Below are positions 46,373 to 55,772 of a stretch of DNA of 64,000 nucleotides, piece after piece. Origin of the DNA: Kribbella antibiotica. Its GTDB lineage: Bacteria; Actinomycetota; Actinomycetes; Propionibacteriales; Kribbellaceae. Within the stretch, counting starts at the first letter, position 1. Every line of letters starts with the position of its first letter. Both the position numbers and the translations under genes were made by a program. The stretch spans positions 83,950 to 147,949 of the forward strand of contig NZ_SMKX01000002.1 in the NCBI RefSeq assembly GCF_004349055.1. Direction: 5' to 3'. The notes under the pieces were generated by a model. That model saw only the letters and a program-made list of their open reading frames with translations, did no database searches and was not told the origin of the DNA.

Positions 46373-49183
46373 TTATGTCAGGGCCCGGCCGAGCTCGCGG
46401 CGGCCGGTAATGCCGAGTTTCACGTAGATGCGCCCCAGGTGGTTCTCGACCGTCTTGGGTGACACGAAGAGTTCCTGGGCGATATCGCGGTTGCTTCGGC
46501 CGGTAACTGCCAGGCCGGCGACGCGCCGTTCGCTCGCAGTCAGGGAGTCCTGCCCCGGCGCCACCAGCGAGCGCGGCCGATCCCCCAGCGCCTGCAGGAC
46601 TTCCGCAACCCGGTTCCGCAGCATCACGGCACCACAGGCCGCTGCCAACTCACCGGCGCGATTCAGCGTCTCGCGAGCATCGGTACGGCGGCCGACCACC
46701 CGATAGGCCTCACCGAGATCAGCCAACGCCCGGGCCAACTCCAGCCGAGCCGGAGACCGCTCCAGTACGGCGACTGCCTCGGTCAGTGTCTCGACCCGGC
46801 GAGCGCCTTGCCCCACATCGACCTTCGCGGCCAACCGCAGTGCCGCGCCCAGGTCGGACGGTGCGCCCCAGCGCCGACTCAGCTCAAGCTGGTCGCTCGC
46901 CAACTCACGGGCCGCCGCCTCGTCGCCCAGCCGCAACTGGGCCAGCGCAGCCGGCGAGCGCCACGGTACGGCGGGCGGATCGAGATCCGCCGCGATCATG
47001 TCGTCGCGCAGCCGGTAGGAGTGCTCCAGCGCGGTCACCGGATCGTCCAGCTCCAACGCGATCCGGGCCCGGGTCGCCTCCAGCCACATCGCCGCGATCA
47101 CTCGCGGCGCGTTGCGGGTGGAGTCGTCGTACTCGGCCAGCATCGCCCGCGCGCCGGCCAGGTCGCCGCGCTCCAGCGCCGCGTAGCCCGCGAACGTCAC
47201 CGCAGTGGCCTGAATCGCCACCACCTGCGGTGTCAGGTCCTCCGACGCGATCGCCGCCAGTACGCCGTCCGCATCGGCCTCGACCGCCGGAAGGTCACCA
47301 CACCGCCACGCCAGGAAGTCCGACACGTTGGCAACCATCGCGAACTCGATCGGCGAACCATGCCGCCGTACCCAGTCCTGGGCGCCCGCGATCTCGTCCC
47401 GGGCCGGTCCGACTCCGTCGGCCGCGATCAGCGACATCATCGCGAGCAGCCAGCCGACCAACGGGTCCGCTTGCCCGACCGAGTCCTTGAGCAGCGCGCC
47501 GCGACCCAGCGCGCGCTCCGCAGTACGCCGTACGTCGGCCGACGGAGTGACCTCGTACCGGCCGCACTGGGCGAGCAGCGCCAGCAGGATCCGCTCGTCC
47601 GGCGTGTCACCCGGAAGGTCCGCGAACCCGCGCAGATGCTGCGAGGCGCGCTTGCGCTCCGACGGCAGGTACGACCGCATGATCCCGAGCCGCGCGTCCA
47701 AGGCCAACCGCGCCGACTTGTCCTCGGTCCAGTTGTCGAGCGCATGCATCAGCTCGACGGCAGCCGCGGCCGGACCGTCGACCACCGAGGTCGCGGTGGC
47801 CGCTGCGCCGAGGAGCTCGGCGCGCTGGCGGCCAGTGGTCGCCTGCGCGGCGGACAGTAGGTAGCGACGGGCGGTTCGTGGATCGCCGTTGCGGAGCAGC
47901 AGTTTCCCCAGCAGGCTCTGGAGTTCCGCACTGTCCGGCTCGACCTCGACGGCCCGGTTCAGGTAGTCGATCGCCTTGCCTACATCACCCGCGGTCGCGC
48001 ACAGCGTTGCCGCCTCGGTGAAGATCGCCACCGCATCGTCCAGAGTCCCGGCCGGCGCCTGCACCAAGTGCGCGGCAACTCGATCCGCCGCGGCCCGCGC
48101 GGCCCACAACGTCTCGGCAGCTCGCCCGTGCAGGGTGGCCTGATCGACCGGGCCCAGCGTCGACGTCACCGAGTCGCGGATCACCGGGTGCACAAAGTTC
48201 AGCTGAGCGGAATCGCCCAGGACATGAGCCGCAACCAGCTCCTCGACGGCCGCAGCGAGCGCAGACTCGGGCAGTTGCGCGACCGCGCCGGCCGCCCAGA
48301 TATCCGTACGGGCGCCCAGCACAGCGACTGTCTTCGCCAGCGCCAGTGCATTCGGCGACAACCGCGACAGCAAGGTCCGGCTCACCGCGCTGGTCCCCAG
48401 CCCGCGGACAGTCTCGGCCGTCGCCGCATCCGTCGTCGACCGATCCAGCACCGTCAGCTCATCCAGCAACGACTCGGCCAGGAACGGATTCCCGCCACTG
48501 GCCGCCAGGACTGCGTCCACCACTTGACCGGCGGCCTCGCTCTGACACCGTTCAGCAATCAGTACGGCGATCCCGTCGCGGCTCAACGGTCGTGGCAGCA
48601 ACCGCTCCACGTGGCGCGCGACAGTCAGCTCCGCGAGCGGTCCCAGTCGATCCGGCGGCGGTCGGGTCGCAACGATCAGCGCGATCGGCAGATCCGCGAC
48701 GCGCTTGGACAGATACGACAAGAACCGCAGCGACGGCGGATCCGACCACTGCGCATCGTCGATCGTGATCAGCAACGGCCGCGGCGAAGCCAGGTCCACC
48801 GCTACCCACCACAGCGCATGCATGGTACGGGCGACCTCGACGTCCCCGGCATCCGGCGCAGCCTTGTCGAGCGCCTCGAGCGCACGACCCGTCGGCCCGG
48901 CGATGATCGCGGCCCGCGTGTCCCCGGCGTACCGGGCGATCGACCGCTCGATCAGCTGCCGGACCACGCCCCATGCCATCGCGCTCTCGACCTCGTCACC
49001 GGTCGACTGCATCCGGACGAAACCACGGTCCTTGGCCATCGCGCGGGCCTCGGCGACCAGGCGCGACTTGCCGATCCCGGCCTCGCCCTCGATCACCACG
49101 ACCTTGCCTTCACCGCGAGCAGCGGCGTCCAGGGCAGCAGCCAGCCGGCCGAGCTCATCCGGCCGCTCGAGCACCCCGCTCAC
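46373..49183 (-). CDS. Large ATP-binding LuxR-family regulator (LAL)
   Basis: 936 aa. N-terminal AAA/NB-ARC-like ATPase with Walker A EGEAGIGKSR (~30-40) and Walker B PLLITIDDAQWSD, a long TPR-like helical middle (~370-830), and a C-terminal LuxR HTH (LTASERRVAGLAVTGRSNRD then SPKTVENHLGRIYVKLG). LAL proteins are MalT-like activators that bind an inducer and ATP. It overlaps the MBL-fold gene upstream by 4 bp. Target genes are unknown. Confidence 0.92.
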   Translation of the reverse strand: MSGVLERPDELGRLAAALDAAARGEGKVVVIEGEAGIGKSRLVAEARAMAKDRGFVRMQSTGDEVESAMAWGVVRQLIERSIARYAGDTRAAIIAGPTGRALEALDKAAPDAGDVEVARTMHALWWVAVDLASPRPLLITIDDAQWSDPPSLRFLSYLSKRVADLPIALIVATRPPPDRLGPLAELTVARHVERLLPRPLSRDGIAVLIAERCQSEAAGQVVDAVLAASGGNPFLAESLLDELTVLDRSTTDAATAETVRGLGTSAVSRTLLSRLSPNALALAKTVAVLGARTDIWAAGAVAQLPESALAAAVEELVAAHVLGDSAQLNFVHPVIRDSVTSTLGPVDQATLHGRAAETLWAARAAADRVAAHLVQAPAGTLDDAVAIFTEAATLCATAGDVGKAIDYLNRAVEVEPDSAELQSLLGKLLLRNGDPRTARRYLLSAAQATTGRQRAELLGAAATATSVVDGPAAAAVELMHALDNWTEDKSARLALDARLGIMRSYLPSERKRASQHLRGFADLPGDTPDERILLALLAQCGRYEVTPSADVRRTAERALGRGALLKDSVGQADPLVGWLLAMMSLIAADGVGPARDEIAGAQDWVRRHGSPIEFAMVANVSDFLAWRCGDLPAVEADADGVLAAIASEDLTPQVVAIQATAVTFAGYAALERGDLAGARAMLAEYDDSTRNAPRVIAAMWLEATRARIALELDDPVTALEHSYRLRDDMIAADLDPPAVPWRSPAALAQLRLGDEAAARELASDQLELSRRWGAPSDLGAALRLAAKVDVGQGARRVETLTEAVAVLERSPARLELARALADLGEAYRVVGRRTDARETLNRAGELAAACGAVMLRNRVAEVLQALGDRPRSLVAPGQDSLTASERRVAGLAVTGRSNRDIAQELFVSPKTVENHLGRIYVKLGITGRRELGRALT

Positions 49184-49827
49184 TCAGCGTCCGGCAATGC
49201 ATCGGCGACCCGAGCAAGCAGGTCAGGGTCGCGCAGCGGCTTCCCATGACCGAACAGCACCAGCTCAGGCCGCAGCGCAGCAAGGCGGCGCATCGCCTGA
49301 TGGTTGCGTTTGACATCGAAAGTCAGGAAGTTCCACGGCGCCGACACCTTGGGCAGCCGGAAGAACACATCGCCACACAGCAGCGTCCGGTCCGACTCGC
49401 GCCACAACGCGATGTGCCCCGGCGAATGCCCCGGTACGTCGAGGACGGTGAAACTGCCGACCTGATCACCCTCGACGAGTCGCCTCGTGACCGGATGCGG
49501 CGGCGGCATCTTCCCGCGCGCCATCATGCTCGGCAACCAGCCCGCGGCCGGCACCGGCGAGGCGGTCTCGATCGCCTCGGCATCGTCGGCACCAGCCCAC
49601 AAGGGGATGCCAAGCTCCTCGCAGACCGCGTGACTGGATCCGAAATGATCGGGGTGCGCGTGCGTCACCACATGCGCTGTCACGTCCCGCCCGGCCAGTT
49701 GCTTCAGGATCCGCCCGGCCGCGGCTGGGGTCCCGGCATCGACCAGTACGTCGTCCACAAGGTACGCGTTCATGAAATGCGGCGGCCGGCCCAACAACTG
49801 ACCGACCCCCACCGCTAGCTGCCGCAC
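49180..49827 (-). CDS. MBL-fold metallohydrolase
   Basis: 215 aa from GTG 49825-49827. Metal motif VVTHAHPDHFGSS, then GHSPGHIALW (His), LLCGDVFF (Asp) and LFGHGKPLRD (His): a complete glyoxalase II/beta-lactamase-fold dinuclear site. Substrate not predictable; it may process a ligand for the co-transcribed LAL regulator. Confidence 0.88.
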   Translation of the reverse strand: MRQLAVGVGQLLGRPPHFMNAYLVDDVLVDAGTPAAAGRILKQLAGRDVTAHVVTHAHPDHFGSSHAVCEELGIPLWAGADDAEAIETASPVPAAGWLPSMMARGKMPPPHPVTRRLVEGDQVGSFTVLDVPGHSPGHIALWRESDRTLLCGDVFFRLPKVSAPWNFLTFDVKRNHQAMRRLAALRPELVLFGHGKPLRDPDLLARVADALPDAE

Positions 49828-49854
49828 GGACGGATACTAGTGGATTGTCGTGGC

Positions 49855-50685
49855 TCAGGAAGCCAGGTAGCGCGTCCAGTACTCGATCCGGGACTCCTGC
49901 GGCCGCAGCTCGAACCGCTCACCCGACGCAAGAGACACCGCGAGTACCGACTCCGGATCGCCCGGCTCGACCGTGCAGGAGACCACCTGACCGAGGTCGA
50001 CCGGCACCACCTGGAGCTGCGCGCCCAGCTTGTTGCTGAGCATGTCCGGGACGAACAACGACCGCTCGGTGGTCAGGATCAGGAAGCCGGCGTCGTACTC
50101 GCGCTCGTGCTGGATCCCCCACACCAGATCGGTCACCAACTCGGTGTCGCTGAGCAGTTCCACCACATCCAGATGCTGGGCAGCCAGCTCGGCGCTGGAC
50201 GCCGCGTCGGACCTCGTTGCGGCGGTCAACAACTCAGCCAGGTTTCGGCCGTGGTTGCGTACCGCCGCCGCTCGCTCCGGCCGCTCAAGCTGCTCGTGCA
50301 GGTCGGCGATCCGATCCATCAGCTCCAGGGGCTTCCCCTCGACCCGATCCGCCCAGCCGCGATCCCGAGAAACCTCCAACTGCGCCCGGTACGCCTCAAG
50401 CGCCGCCGGTTTGTCGCCCAGCTCCGCGTTGATCTCCCCCAGCTCGCCGAACTGGTCGAACAGGTTGCTGTCCGGCGGCTGGTGCTGGATCGAGTACTCG
50501 TACGCCTCCCTTGCCCCCGCCAGGTCGCCCAGCGCCCGGAGGTGCCCGCCCAGCCGCGTCGCAGCGTCAGCGGCCACCTCCGGTGAACGCTCCATCAGCG
50601 ACCGGCAGACCGCCGCTGCCCGCTGGTGGCTGAGCCGAGGTGTGAGGGACAAGATGCGGCTGGCAACAGGTGCCGGGAGTTGCAT
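49855..50685 (-). CDS. TPR protein with C-terminal PH-like domain
   Basis: 276 aa. Residues ~35-150 contain helical TPR-like repeats (LRALGDLAGAREAYEYSI, LGDKPAALEAYRAQLEVS). The C-terminal ~110 residues (FLILTTERSLFVPDMLSN, VVPVDLGQVVSCTVEPG) look like a bacterial PH-like (YokE/bPH) module, where the phrase 'ILTTERSLFV' is typical. No signal or membrane segment. I do not recognise a function; a cytoplasmic scaffold is possible. Confidence 0.7.
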   Translation of the reverse strand: MQLPAPVASRILSLTPRLSHQRAAAVCRSLMERSPEVAADAATRLGGHLRALGDLAGAREAYEYSIQHQPPDSNLFDQFGELGEINAELGDKPAALEAYRAQLEVSRDRGWADRVEGKPLELMDRIADLHEQLERPERAAAVRNHGRNLAELLTAATRSDAASSAELAAQHLDVVELLSDTELVTDLVWGIQHEREYDAGFLILTTERSLFVPDMLSNKLGAQLQVVPVDLGQVVSCTVEPGDPESVLAVSLASGERFELRPQESRIEYWTRYLAS

Positions 50686-50706
50686 TCGCCGAGAGTAGCC
50701 CGTCGA

Positions 50707-52131
50707 TCAGCTTTTCCGCGGTTGCTGCTGCGTAGCGCAGTGGATCGTCCCGCCGCCGGTACACAGCCCGTCGGTCGAGATCTGTACGACGATCTTGTCC
50801 GGGAACGCATCGGCGACGGTGTCGAAGGCTTCGGCGTCGGTGGCGTTGTCGCCGTACTGGCCGAGCACGATGCAGTCGTTGGCCTCGTAGTACCCGATGT
50901 AGCCGGGCGCAGCGGTCTGACCGAACTCGTCGCTGCTGCGCTCGGTGAACGGGCGGGCCTGGTTGCGCGCCTTGTAGGTCTTGTAGACGGCCGCCGGGTC
51001 CGGCTCGGGCAAGGTGGCCGTGGTCAACTTCTTCGCGCCACCCAGCAACCTCGTGCGCTGGTCGGCCGGCAGCGCGTTGATCTCGTCGACCGCCTTCAGC
51101 AGCGCCTTGCGATCCCGCTTGTCCTCGGCCTCGCCGTACTCGGCCGAGGCATAGAGCAGGTTCCCGGGCTCGGTGAAGCGGGCCAGGAAGTCGACGTGCC
51201 AGTCGGTGACCTCGAGGCCTGGGCGGCCCGGCATCCACAGCATCCGCTCGATGCCGAACAGGCGCTTGAGCTCGACCTCGATCTCTTCCTTCTGCTTGCC
51301 CGGGTTCCGGTTCGGGTTGAGGATGCAGCTCTCCGTGGCCACGCCGAGCCCGTGGCCGTTGACCTCGATCCCGCCGCCTTCCATCGTCAGCCAGGTCTTG
51401 AGGACCGGTACGCCGGAGTCCGCGGCGATCGCGGCTGCGACCGTGCGGTCCTGGTCGATGGGCTGGTCGACGACACCGTTCGCCGCCTTCCGCGGGTCCT
51501 TCCGCCAGCCCTCGAGCCCAGTTGTGATCGGCGCCTGGCCCCAGCCGTTGAAGTTCAGATTCACGGCACTCAGCGCGCCGCTCGCGTCCCGCACGAACAC
51601 CGGTCCGGTGTCGCGGACCCACAGGTCGTTGAGCGGCATCTGCACCAGGTCGAGCGGATGAGTCCTGATCTTGGGCAGTTCGCTCTTGGCAACGTCGCCG
51701 AGGTAGATCCGGCCGGAGCCGTCGAGCTCCGAGCCCACCTGGTCCTTGGGCGACGACGCCTCGATGATCTCGGCCAGGAACCGCTTCGCCTCAGCCTCGT
51801 CCTCGGCCGTGTTCACCAGCAGCGCGACCGGCTCGAACCGCGAGATGGTCGCGGCCAACCGCACCAGGTCCTGCCGCGCGACGATCCGCGCATTGGTCAG
51901 ATCGCGCCCATAGGCCGTCTCCGGCTCCTCACCCCAGACCCCCGGCGTGGCGCCGTACGCCATCCAGGTCACCTCGTGCGGCGCACCCTCCGGTGGCAAC
52001 AAGAACCCGTTCCGCACCACCGGTGTCGGCGTCGGCGTAGACGCCGTACCGGACGACCCGCAGCCGGTCAGCCCGGCAGCGGCCACCGCCCCGAAGCCCG
52101 CGTTCCTGAGAAACCTCCGACGACCCATCAT
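50707..52131 (-). CDS. Agmatine-deiminase-family enzyme, predicted Tat lipoprotein
   Basis: 474 aa. The N-terminus combines a twin-arginine motif (GRRRFLRNAGFGA) with a lipobox (LTGC, Cys near 24), so it is probably an exported lipoprotein, followed by a Pro/Thr linker. Catalytic features of the peptidyl-arginine/agmatine deiminase fold are intact: DLWVRDTGPVFV, TMEGGGIEVNGHG, DWHVDFLARF (HxD) and CTGGGTIHCATQQQP (nucleophile Cys). It hydrolyses a guanidino group to a ureido group plus ammonia, here outside the membrane. An insertion (~375-420) distinguishes it from the cytoplasmic copy. Divergent from a TetR gene. Confidence 0.88.
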   Translation of the reverse strand: MMGRRRFLRNAGFGAVAAAGLTGCGSSGTASTPTPTPVVRNGFLLPPEGAPHEVTWMAYGATPGVWGEEPETAYGRDLTNARIVARQDLVRLAATISRFEPVALLVNTAEDEAEAKRFLAEIIEASSPKDQVGSELDGSGRIYLGDVAKSELPKIRTHPLDLVQMPLNDLWVRDTGPVFVRDASGALSAVNLNFNGWGQAPITTGLEGWRKDPRKAANGVVDQPIDQDRTVAAAIAADSGVPVLKTWLTMEGGGIEVNGHGLGVATESCILNPNRNPGKQKEEIEVELKRLFGIERMLWMPGRPGLEVTDWHVDFLARFTEPGNLLYASAEYGEAEDKRDRKALLKAVDEINALPADQRTRLLGGAKKLTTATLPEPDPAAVYKTYKARNQARPFTERSSDEFGQTAAPGYIGYYEANDCIVLGQYGDNATDAEAFDTVADAFPDKIVVQISTDGLCTGGGTIHCATQQQPRKS

Positions 52132-52190
52132 GAAACTCTGCTCTCCATTCCTTGTTCTGTGTCCATGGTTTCGGCGGATAGGCTCCGAGC

Positions 52191-52799
52191 GTGACAGATC
52201 CGGCCGCGCCCAAGCGTCAGGCTCGTGGAGCCGAGCGGGAACAGCAGATCGTCACCGCGGCCGCCGAGCTGATCGCCGAACGCGGTCTCGCCAACCTGCG
52301 CGTCACCGACGTGGCCGACCGGGCCGGACTCGGCGCGGGCCACGTCTCGTACTACTTCCGCTCCAAGTCGATGCTGCTGATGCGCGCGATCCAGCAGTCC
52401 GAAGACGCCTTCATCGACCGCACCGAAGCGACCCTGGCCCGCATTCGCGATCCCTGGAAGCGGCTGGCCAAGTTCATCGAACTGTCCGCCGCCAACGGTC
52501 CGCGCGACCCGGGCTGGCTGCTCTGGTTCGAGGTCTGGAGCAACGCGGCCCAGGACGAGGAAGTCGCCGCCCTGCATCAGCATCTCGACGCTCGCTCCCG
52601 CGAACTCCTCGCCACCATCATCCGAGCCGGCTGCTCGCAAGGTGTCTTCCATACGGACGACCCCGATCAGGCGGCGACCATCCTCGCCGCGACCATCGAC
52701 GGCCTGTCCATCCAGCTCACCCTCGGCAAGTCCGACCGCACCGCCCAGCAGGTCAATCACCTCTGCCTCACTACCGCTCATGCCCTGCTCGATCACTAG
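52191..52799 (+). CDS. TetR-family regulator (BetI-like)
   Basis: 202 aa from GTG 52191. HTH in the first ~60 residues (REQQIVTAAAELIAERGLANL then DVADRAGLGAGHVSYYFRSK) and a C-terminal domain of the BetI/TetR_C_6 type (WLLWFEVWSNAAQDEEVAAL). Divergent from the exported deiminase and convergent with the AAA+ gene, overlapping it by 4 bp. It may regulate the deiminase/urease-like cluster. Confidence 0.88.
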   Translation: MTDPAAPKRQARGAEREQQIVTAAAELIAERGLANLRVTDVADRAGLGAGHVSYYFRSKSMLLMRAIQQSEDAFIDRTEATLARIRDPWKRLAKFIELSAANGPRDPGWLLWFEVWSNAAQDEEVAALHQHLDARSRELLATIIRAGCSQGVFHTDDPDQAATILAATIDGLSIQLTLGKSDRTAQQVNHLCLTTAHALLDH

Positions 52800-54007
52800 A
52801 CCCGCCCGTACGACGTGATCGAGCGGCCGAACTCGTCCAGCAGCTCATGGGTGACGCTCGGGCGGAGCTTGCTGAGGGCAACTAGATAGTCGGTGGTGAG
52901 CGGGCCTTCCGCCCCGGTGGGGCCGGCCAGTTCGCGTTCGAACGACGACTGGGCGGCGGCTCGGGCGACGTACTCGATCTCGGCGGGTGTCAGACGGTCG
53001 CTCTCGTCGACCAGCTGCTCGACGTCGACACCGTCGGCGGCATAGCGGGTCCAGATCGCACGGCGGGCGGCGTGGTCCGGCGTACCGATCGGGAGGACGT
53101 AGTCGAAGCGACCTGGCCGGAGAAACGCCGGGTCGAGGTCGCCGACCGTGTTCGTGGCGCAGACGAGCAGCCGGGTGTCGTGCTGGCGGAAGGCGGGGAT
53201 GAGTTTGAGCAGCTCGTTGGTGACACCGTGCCGGGCCGCCGCGCCGTCGCGGGCAGCCGCGATCTCTTCGACCTCGTCGATGAAGATGAGCACGCGCTCC
53301 AGATGGGTGACCTCGGCGAACGCATCGCGCAACGCCGCCGACAACCCGCCCGGATCGCCGGCCAGGCGCGACGGCAGCAGCTCCACGAACGGCCAGCCCA
53401 AGCGCGAAGCGATCGCTCGGGCGAACGTCGTCTTACCGGTCCCCGGCGGCCCGAACAGGATGATCGCCCGCGGCGGCTCGACGCCATGCTGCTGGGCGAG
53501 CTCGGGCTCGGCCAGCGGGAGCAGGACTCGCTTCTCGATCAGGTCCTTCTCCTGCTCCATCCCGGCGAGCTGTTGCCACAGGTCGCGCGGCAACAGCTGC
53601 CCACCCAGCCGATCCAGTACGACGGCCTGATCCGCGTCCACCGAGATCGTCTTGTCGTAGTACGCGACGGCCGGCCGTCTGCTGTAGCCGGCGTTCTCCA
53701 GACCGCGCGCGAGCAACTCCTCCTCCCGCAGCACATACGCGATGCTGCGGACGTGGCGCTCGACCAACTGCGTCTCCAACGCCAGCAGGAGCGCGCTCGC
53801 CAGGCCCTGACCGCGTAGCTCGTCCGGGATCGCGATCCGCGTCACCCACGCCCGGTCCCCCGACACCATCGACAGCGCAGCACCAACCACGCGGCCGTGC
53901 TGGACAGCAACCACCGAAGGCTGCCGACTACGCAGTACGCCGATGCAGTCGGCGAGCGAGAAGACGGAGTGCTGGCTGTCCGAGGTGGTGTCGCACAGCC
54001 GCACCAC
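52796..54007 (-). CDS. GNAT-AAA+ ATPase fusion protein
   Basis: 403 aa from GTG 54005-54007. Residues ~1-130 are a GNAT acetyltransferase domain (acetyl-CoA loop IPDELRGQGLASALLLALE). Residues ~140-400 are a classic AAA+ module: Walker A FGPPGTGKTTFA, Walker B VLIFIDEVEEIAAAR, sensor 1 LLVCATN, and LRPGRFD with the arginine finger region. The frame stays open upstream and encodes IREYHDDDLES, the usual first GNAT strand, but no ATG, GTG or TTG precedes it; ATT 54053-54055 or CTG 54041-54043 may be the true start. It follows ureC in the same operon and could remodel or mature the urease-like enzyme. Confidence 0.85.
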   Translation of the reverse strand: MVRLCDTTSDSQHSVFSLADCIGVLRSRQPSVVAVQHGRVVGAALSMVSGDRAWVTRIAIPDELRGQGLASALLLALETQLVERHVRSIAYVLREEELLARGLENAGYSRRPAVAYYDKTISVDADQAVVLDRLGGQLLPRDLWQQLAGMEQEKDLIEKRVLLPLAEPELAQQHGVEPPRAIILFGPPGTGKTTFARAIASRLGWPFVELLPSRLAGDPGGLSAALRDAFAEVTHLERVLIFIDEVEEIAAARDGAAARHGVTNELLKLIPAFRQHDTRLLVCATNTVGDLDPAFLRPGRFDYVLPIGTPDHAARRAIWTRYAADGVDVEQLVDESDRLTPAEIEYVARAAAQSSFERELAGPTGAEGPLTTDYLVALSKLRPSVTHELLDEFGRSITSYGRV

Positions 54008-54083
54008 CGACTCGAGATCATCATCGTGGTACTCGCGGATCAGCCAGCGCTTAATGGCCTTATCGCCTTTCTCAGAGGGAAGT

Positions 54084-55772
54084 TCAGAAGTGGTAGAGCT
54101 GTTGGAGGGGCGCGCGGTCGACCGGCGGCATGGTCAGCAACTCACCGCGATACCTGGTTTCACCGCTGCGCGGATCGACGACCACCGGTCCGGTGCTGCC
54201 GTGATGCGCCATCGCGTCGAGCCGAACCGTCCGGCAGCCGCGAACCGGTGCGAGCCGTCGCCGCGTCGGTACGGCGGTAGCTCCCGCCGCAGCCGCAGCC
54301 GCGTTGACGAACAGCACCGAGAGCTCGGCGGCAGTCGCACCATGTCCACCGAACTGGGCGCCCAGCACCAGCGGTTGGGCGCTGTCGATCGAGGCATTGG
54401 GATCGCCCGTCACACCCCAGGCCGGGAAGCCGGCCTTCAGCACCAGTTCGGGTTTGGCGCCAAAGGTTGCCGGGCGCCACAACACGATGTCGGCGAGCTT
54501 GCCCGGTTCGAGACTTCCGACATGGTCGTCGAGCCCGTGCACACGCGCCGGGTTGATGGTCAGCTTGGCCAGGTAGCGCAGTACGCGGTCGTTGTCGGCA
54601 TCCCGTCCTAATCCGTCATGCTCTGTGCGCGGCGGACGCAGTACCGATGCAAGCCCGAACGTGCTGCGCCAGGTCTCCCCGGCCCGGCCCATCCCCTGGG
54701 CATCCGACGAAGTGATCGGTATGACACCCAGGTCGTGCAAGAGATTCTCGGCCCCCATCGTGGCGGCCCGGACCCGATCGGCGGCCAGCGCCCGGTCGCC
54801 GGGAAGGTCCTCCCGCAGACCGTGCACATGCGCGATCATCGCCCGGTGTTCGGCCACCGCGTCTCGCCCGAACGGCAGCGTCGGATTGGTCGACGACGCC
54901 AGCACATGCGGGATACCGGCCAGGCTGAGCACGTCCGGCGTATGCCCACCACCGCAACCTTCAACGTGGTAGGCGTGAATGGCCCGCCCGTCGAGCACCG
55001 CCAACGTGTCCGCGACAGTCAGCCCTTCGTTCAGGCCATCAGTGTGAACCGCGACCTGTACGTCGTACTCTTCCGCAACCGTGAGCGCAGTGTCGAGCGT
55101 GCGCAGGTGCGCGCCGGTGTCCTCATGGACCTTGAACCCGCACACCCCCGCTTCCATTGCCTCTAGCAACGGATCCCGTCGGCTGCTCGACCCGCGTCCC
55201 AGCAGCCCGATATTCAGCGGGTAGTCGTCGAACGCGCCGTACCCGGTCCGCAAGATCCACGCCGATCCAACCCCGACACCCCAGAACGGCCCGATCTCCT
55301 GACCGATCACCGTGGTGACGCCGGAAGCCAGCTCAGCCTCACAAACCCGCGGCGACAACAGGTGCACGTGGGTGTCGATCCCGCCGGGCGTCGCGATCAG
55401 CCCCTCCCCCGACACCACCGCCGTACCGCTGCCGATGACAAGGTCGACGTCATCCATCGTGTCCGGGTTGCCGGCCTTGCCGATCCCGACGATCAGTCCC
55501 TCGCGGATGCCGATGTTCGTGGCCCGAACTCCCAGCACCGGATCAAGCAGCAGCACGTTGCTGACCACGAGATCGCAGGACTCACGGGTCCGCACGGCCC
55601 GCATGCCGATCCCGTCCCGCCCGGTCTTCCCGAACCCGAGCAGCACCTCATCTCGGTCTCCCCCACGGTCGTCGGCGTCGACCCGGACGACGAGCCCCGT
55701 GTCCCCGAGCACGACGCGGTCGCCCAGTCCGGGCCCGTACGCCCCGGCGCGGGCTCGTGGATCAAGAGTCAT
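54084..55772 (-). CDS. ureC: Urease-like alpha subunit with altered active site
   Basis: 562 aa. It aligns to classical UreC with a constant offset of 3, so residues can be compared with the Klebsiella enzyme. The nickel ligands are kept: His135, His137, carbamylatable Lys214, His243, His269, Asp357. The catalytic flap His317 and Arg333 are also kept, but the flap Cys is Val316. The pocket segment 159-170 (EIGPFWGVGVGS) replaces the usual GPATGTNATT-like stretch, and the Trp after HED is Thr219. A dinuclear metal hydrolase is certain by motif; urea as substrate is doubtful. It overlaps the gamma-beta gene by 4 bp. No ureD, E, F or G is in the window. Confidence 0.9.
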   Translation of the reverse strand: MTLDPRARAGAYGPGLGDRVVLGDTGLVVRVDADDRGGDRDEVLLGFGKTGRDGIGMRAVRTRESCDLVVSNVLLLDPVLGVRATNIGIREGLIVGIGKAGNPDTMDDVDLVIGSGTAVVSGEGLIATPGGIDTHVHLLSPRVCEAELASGVTTVIGQEIGPFWGVGVGSAWILRTGYGAFDDYPLNIGLLGRGSSSRRDPLLEAMEAGVCGFKVHEDTGAHLRTLDTALTVAEEYDVQVAVHTDGLNEGLTVADTLAVLDGRAIHAYHVEGCGGGHTPDVLSLAGIPHVLASSTNPTLPFGRDAVAEHRAMIAHVHGLREDLPGDRALAADRVRAATMGAENLLHDLGVIPITSSDAQGMGRAGETWRSTFGLASVLRPPRTEHDGLGRDADNDRVLRYLAKLTINPARVHGLDDHVGSLEPGKLADIVLWRPATFGAKPELVLKAGFPAWGVTGDPNASIDSAQPLVLGAQFGGHGATAAELSVLFVNAAAAAAGATAVPTRRRLAPVRGCRTVRLDAMAHHGSTGPVVVDPRSGETRYRGELLTMPPVDRAPLQQLYHF

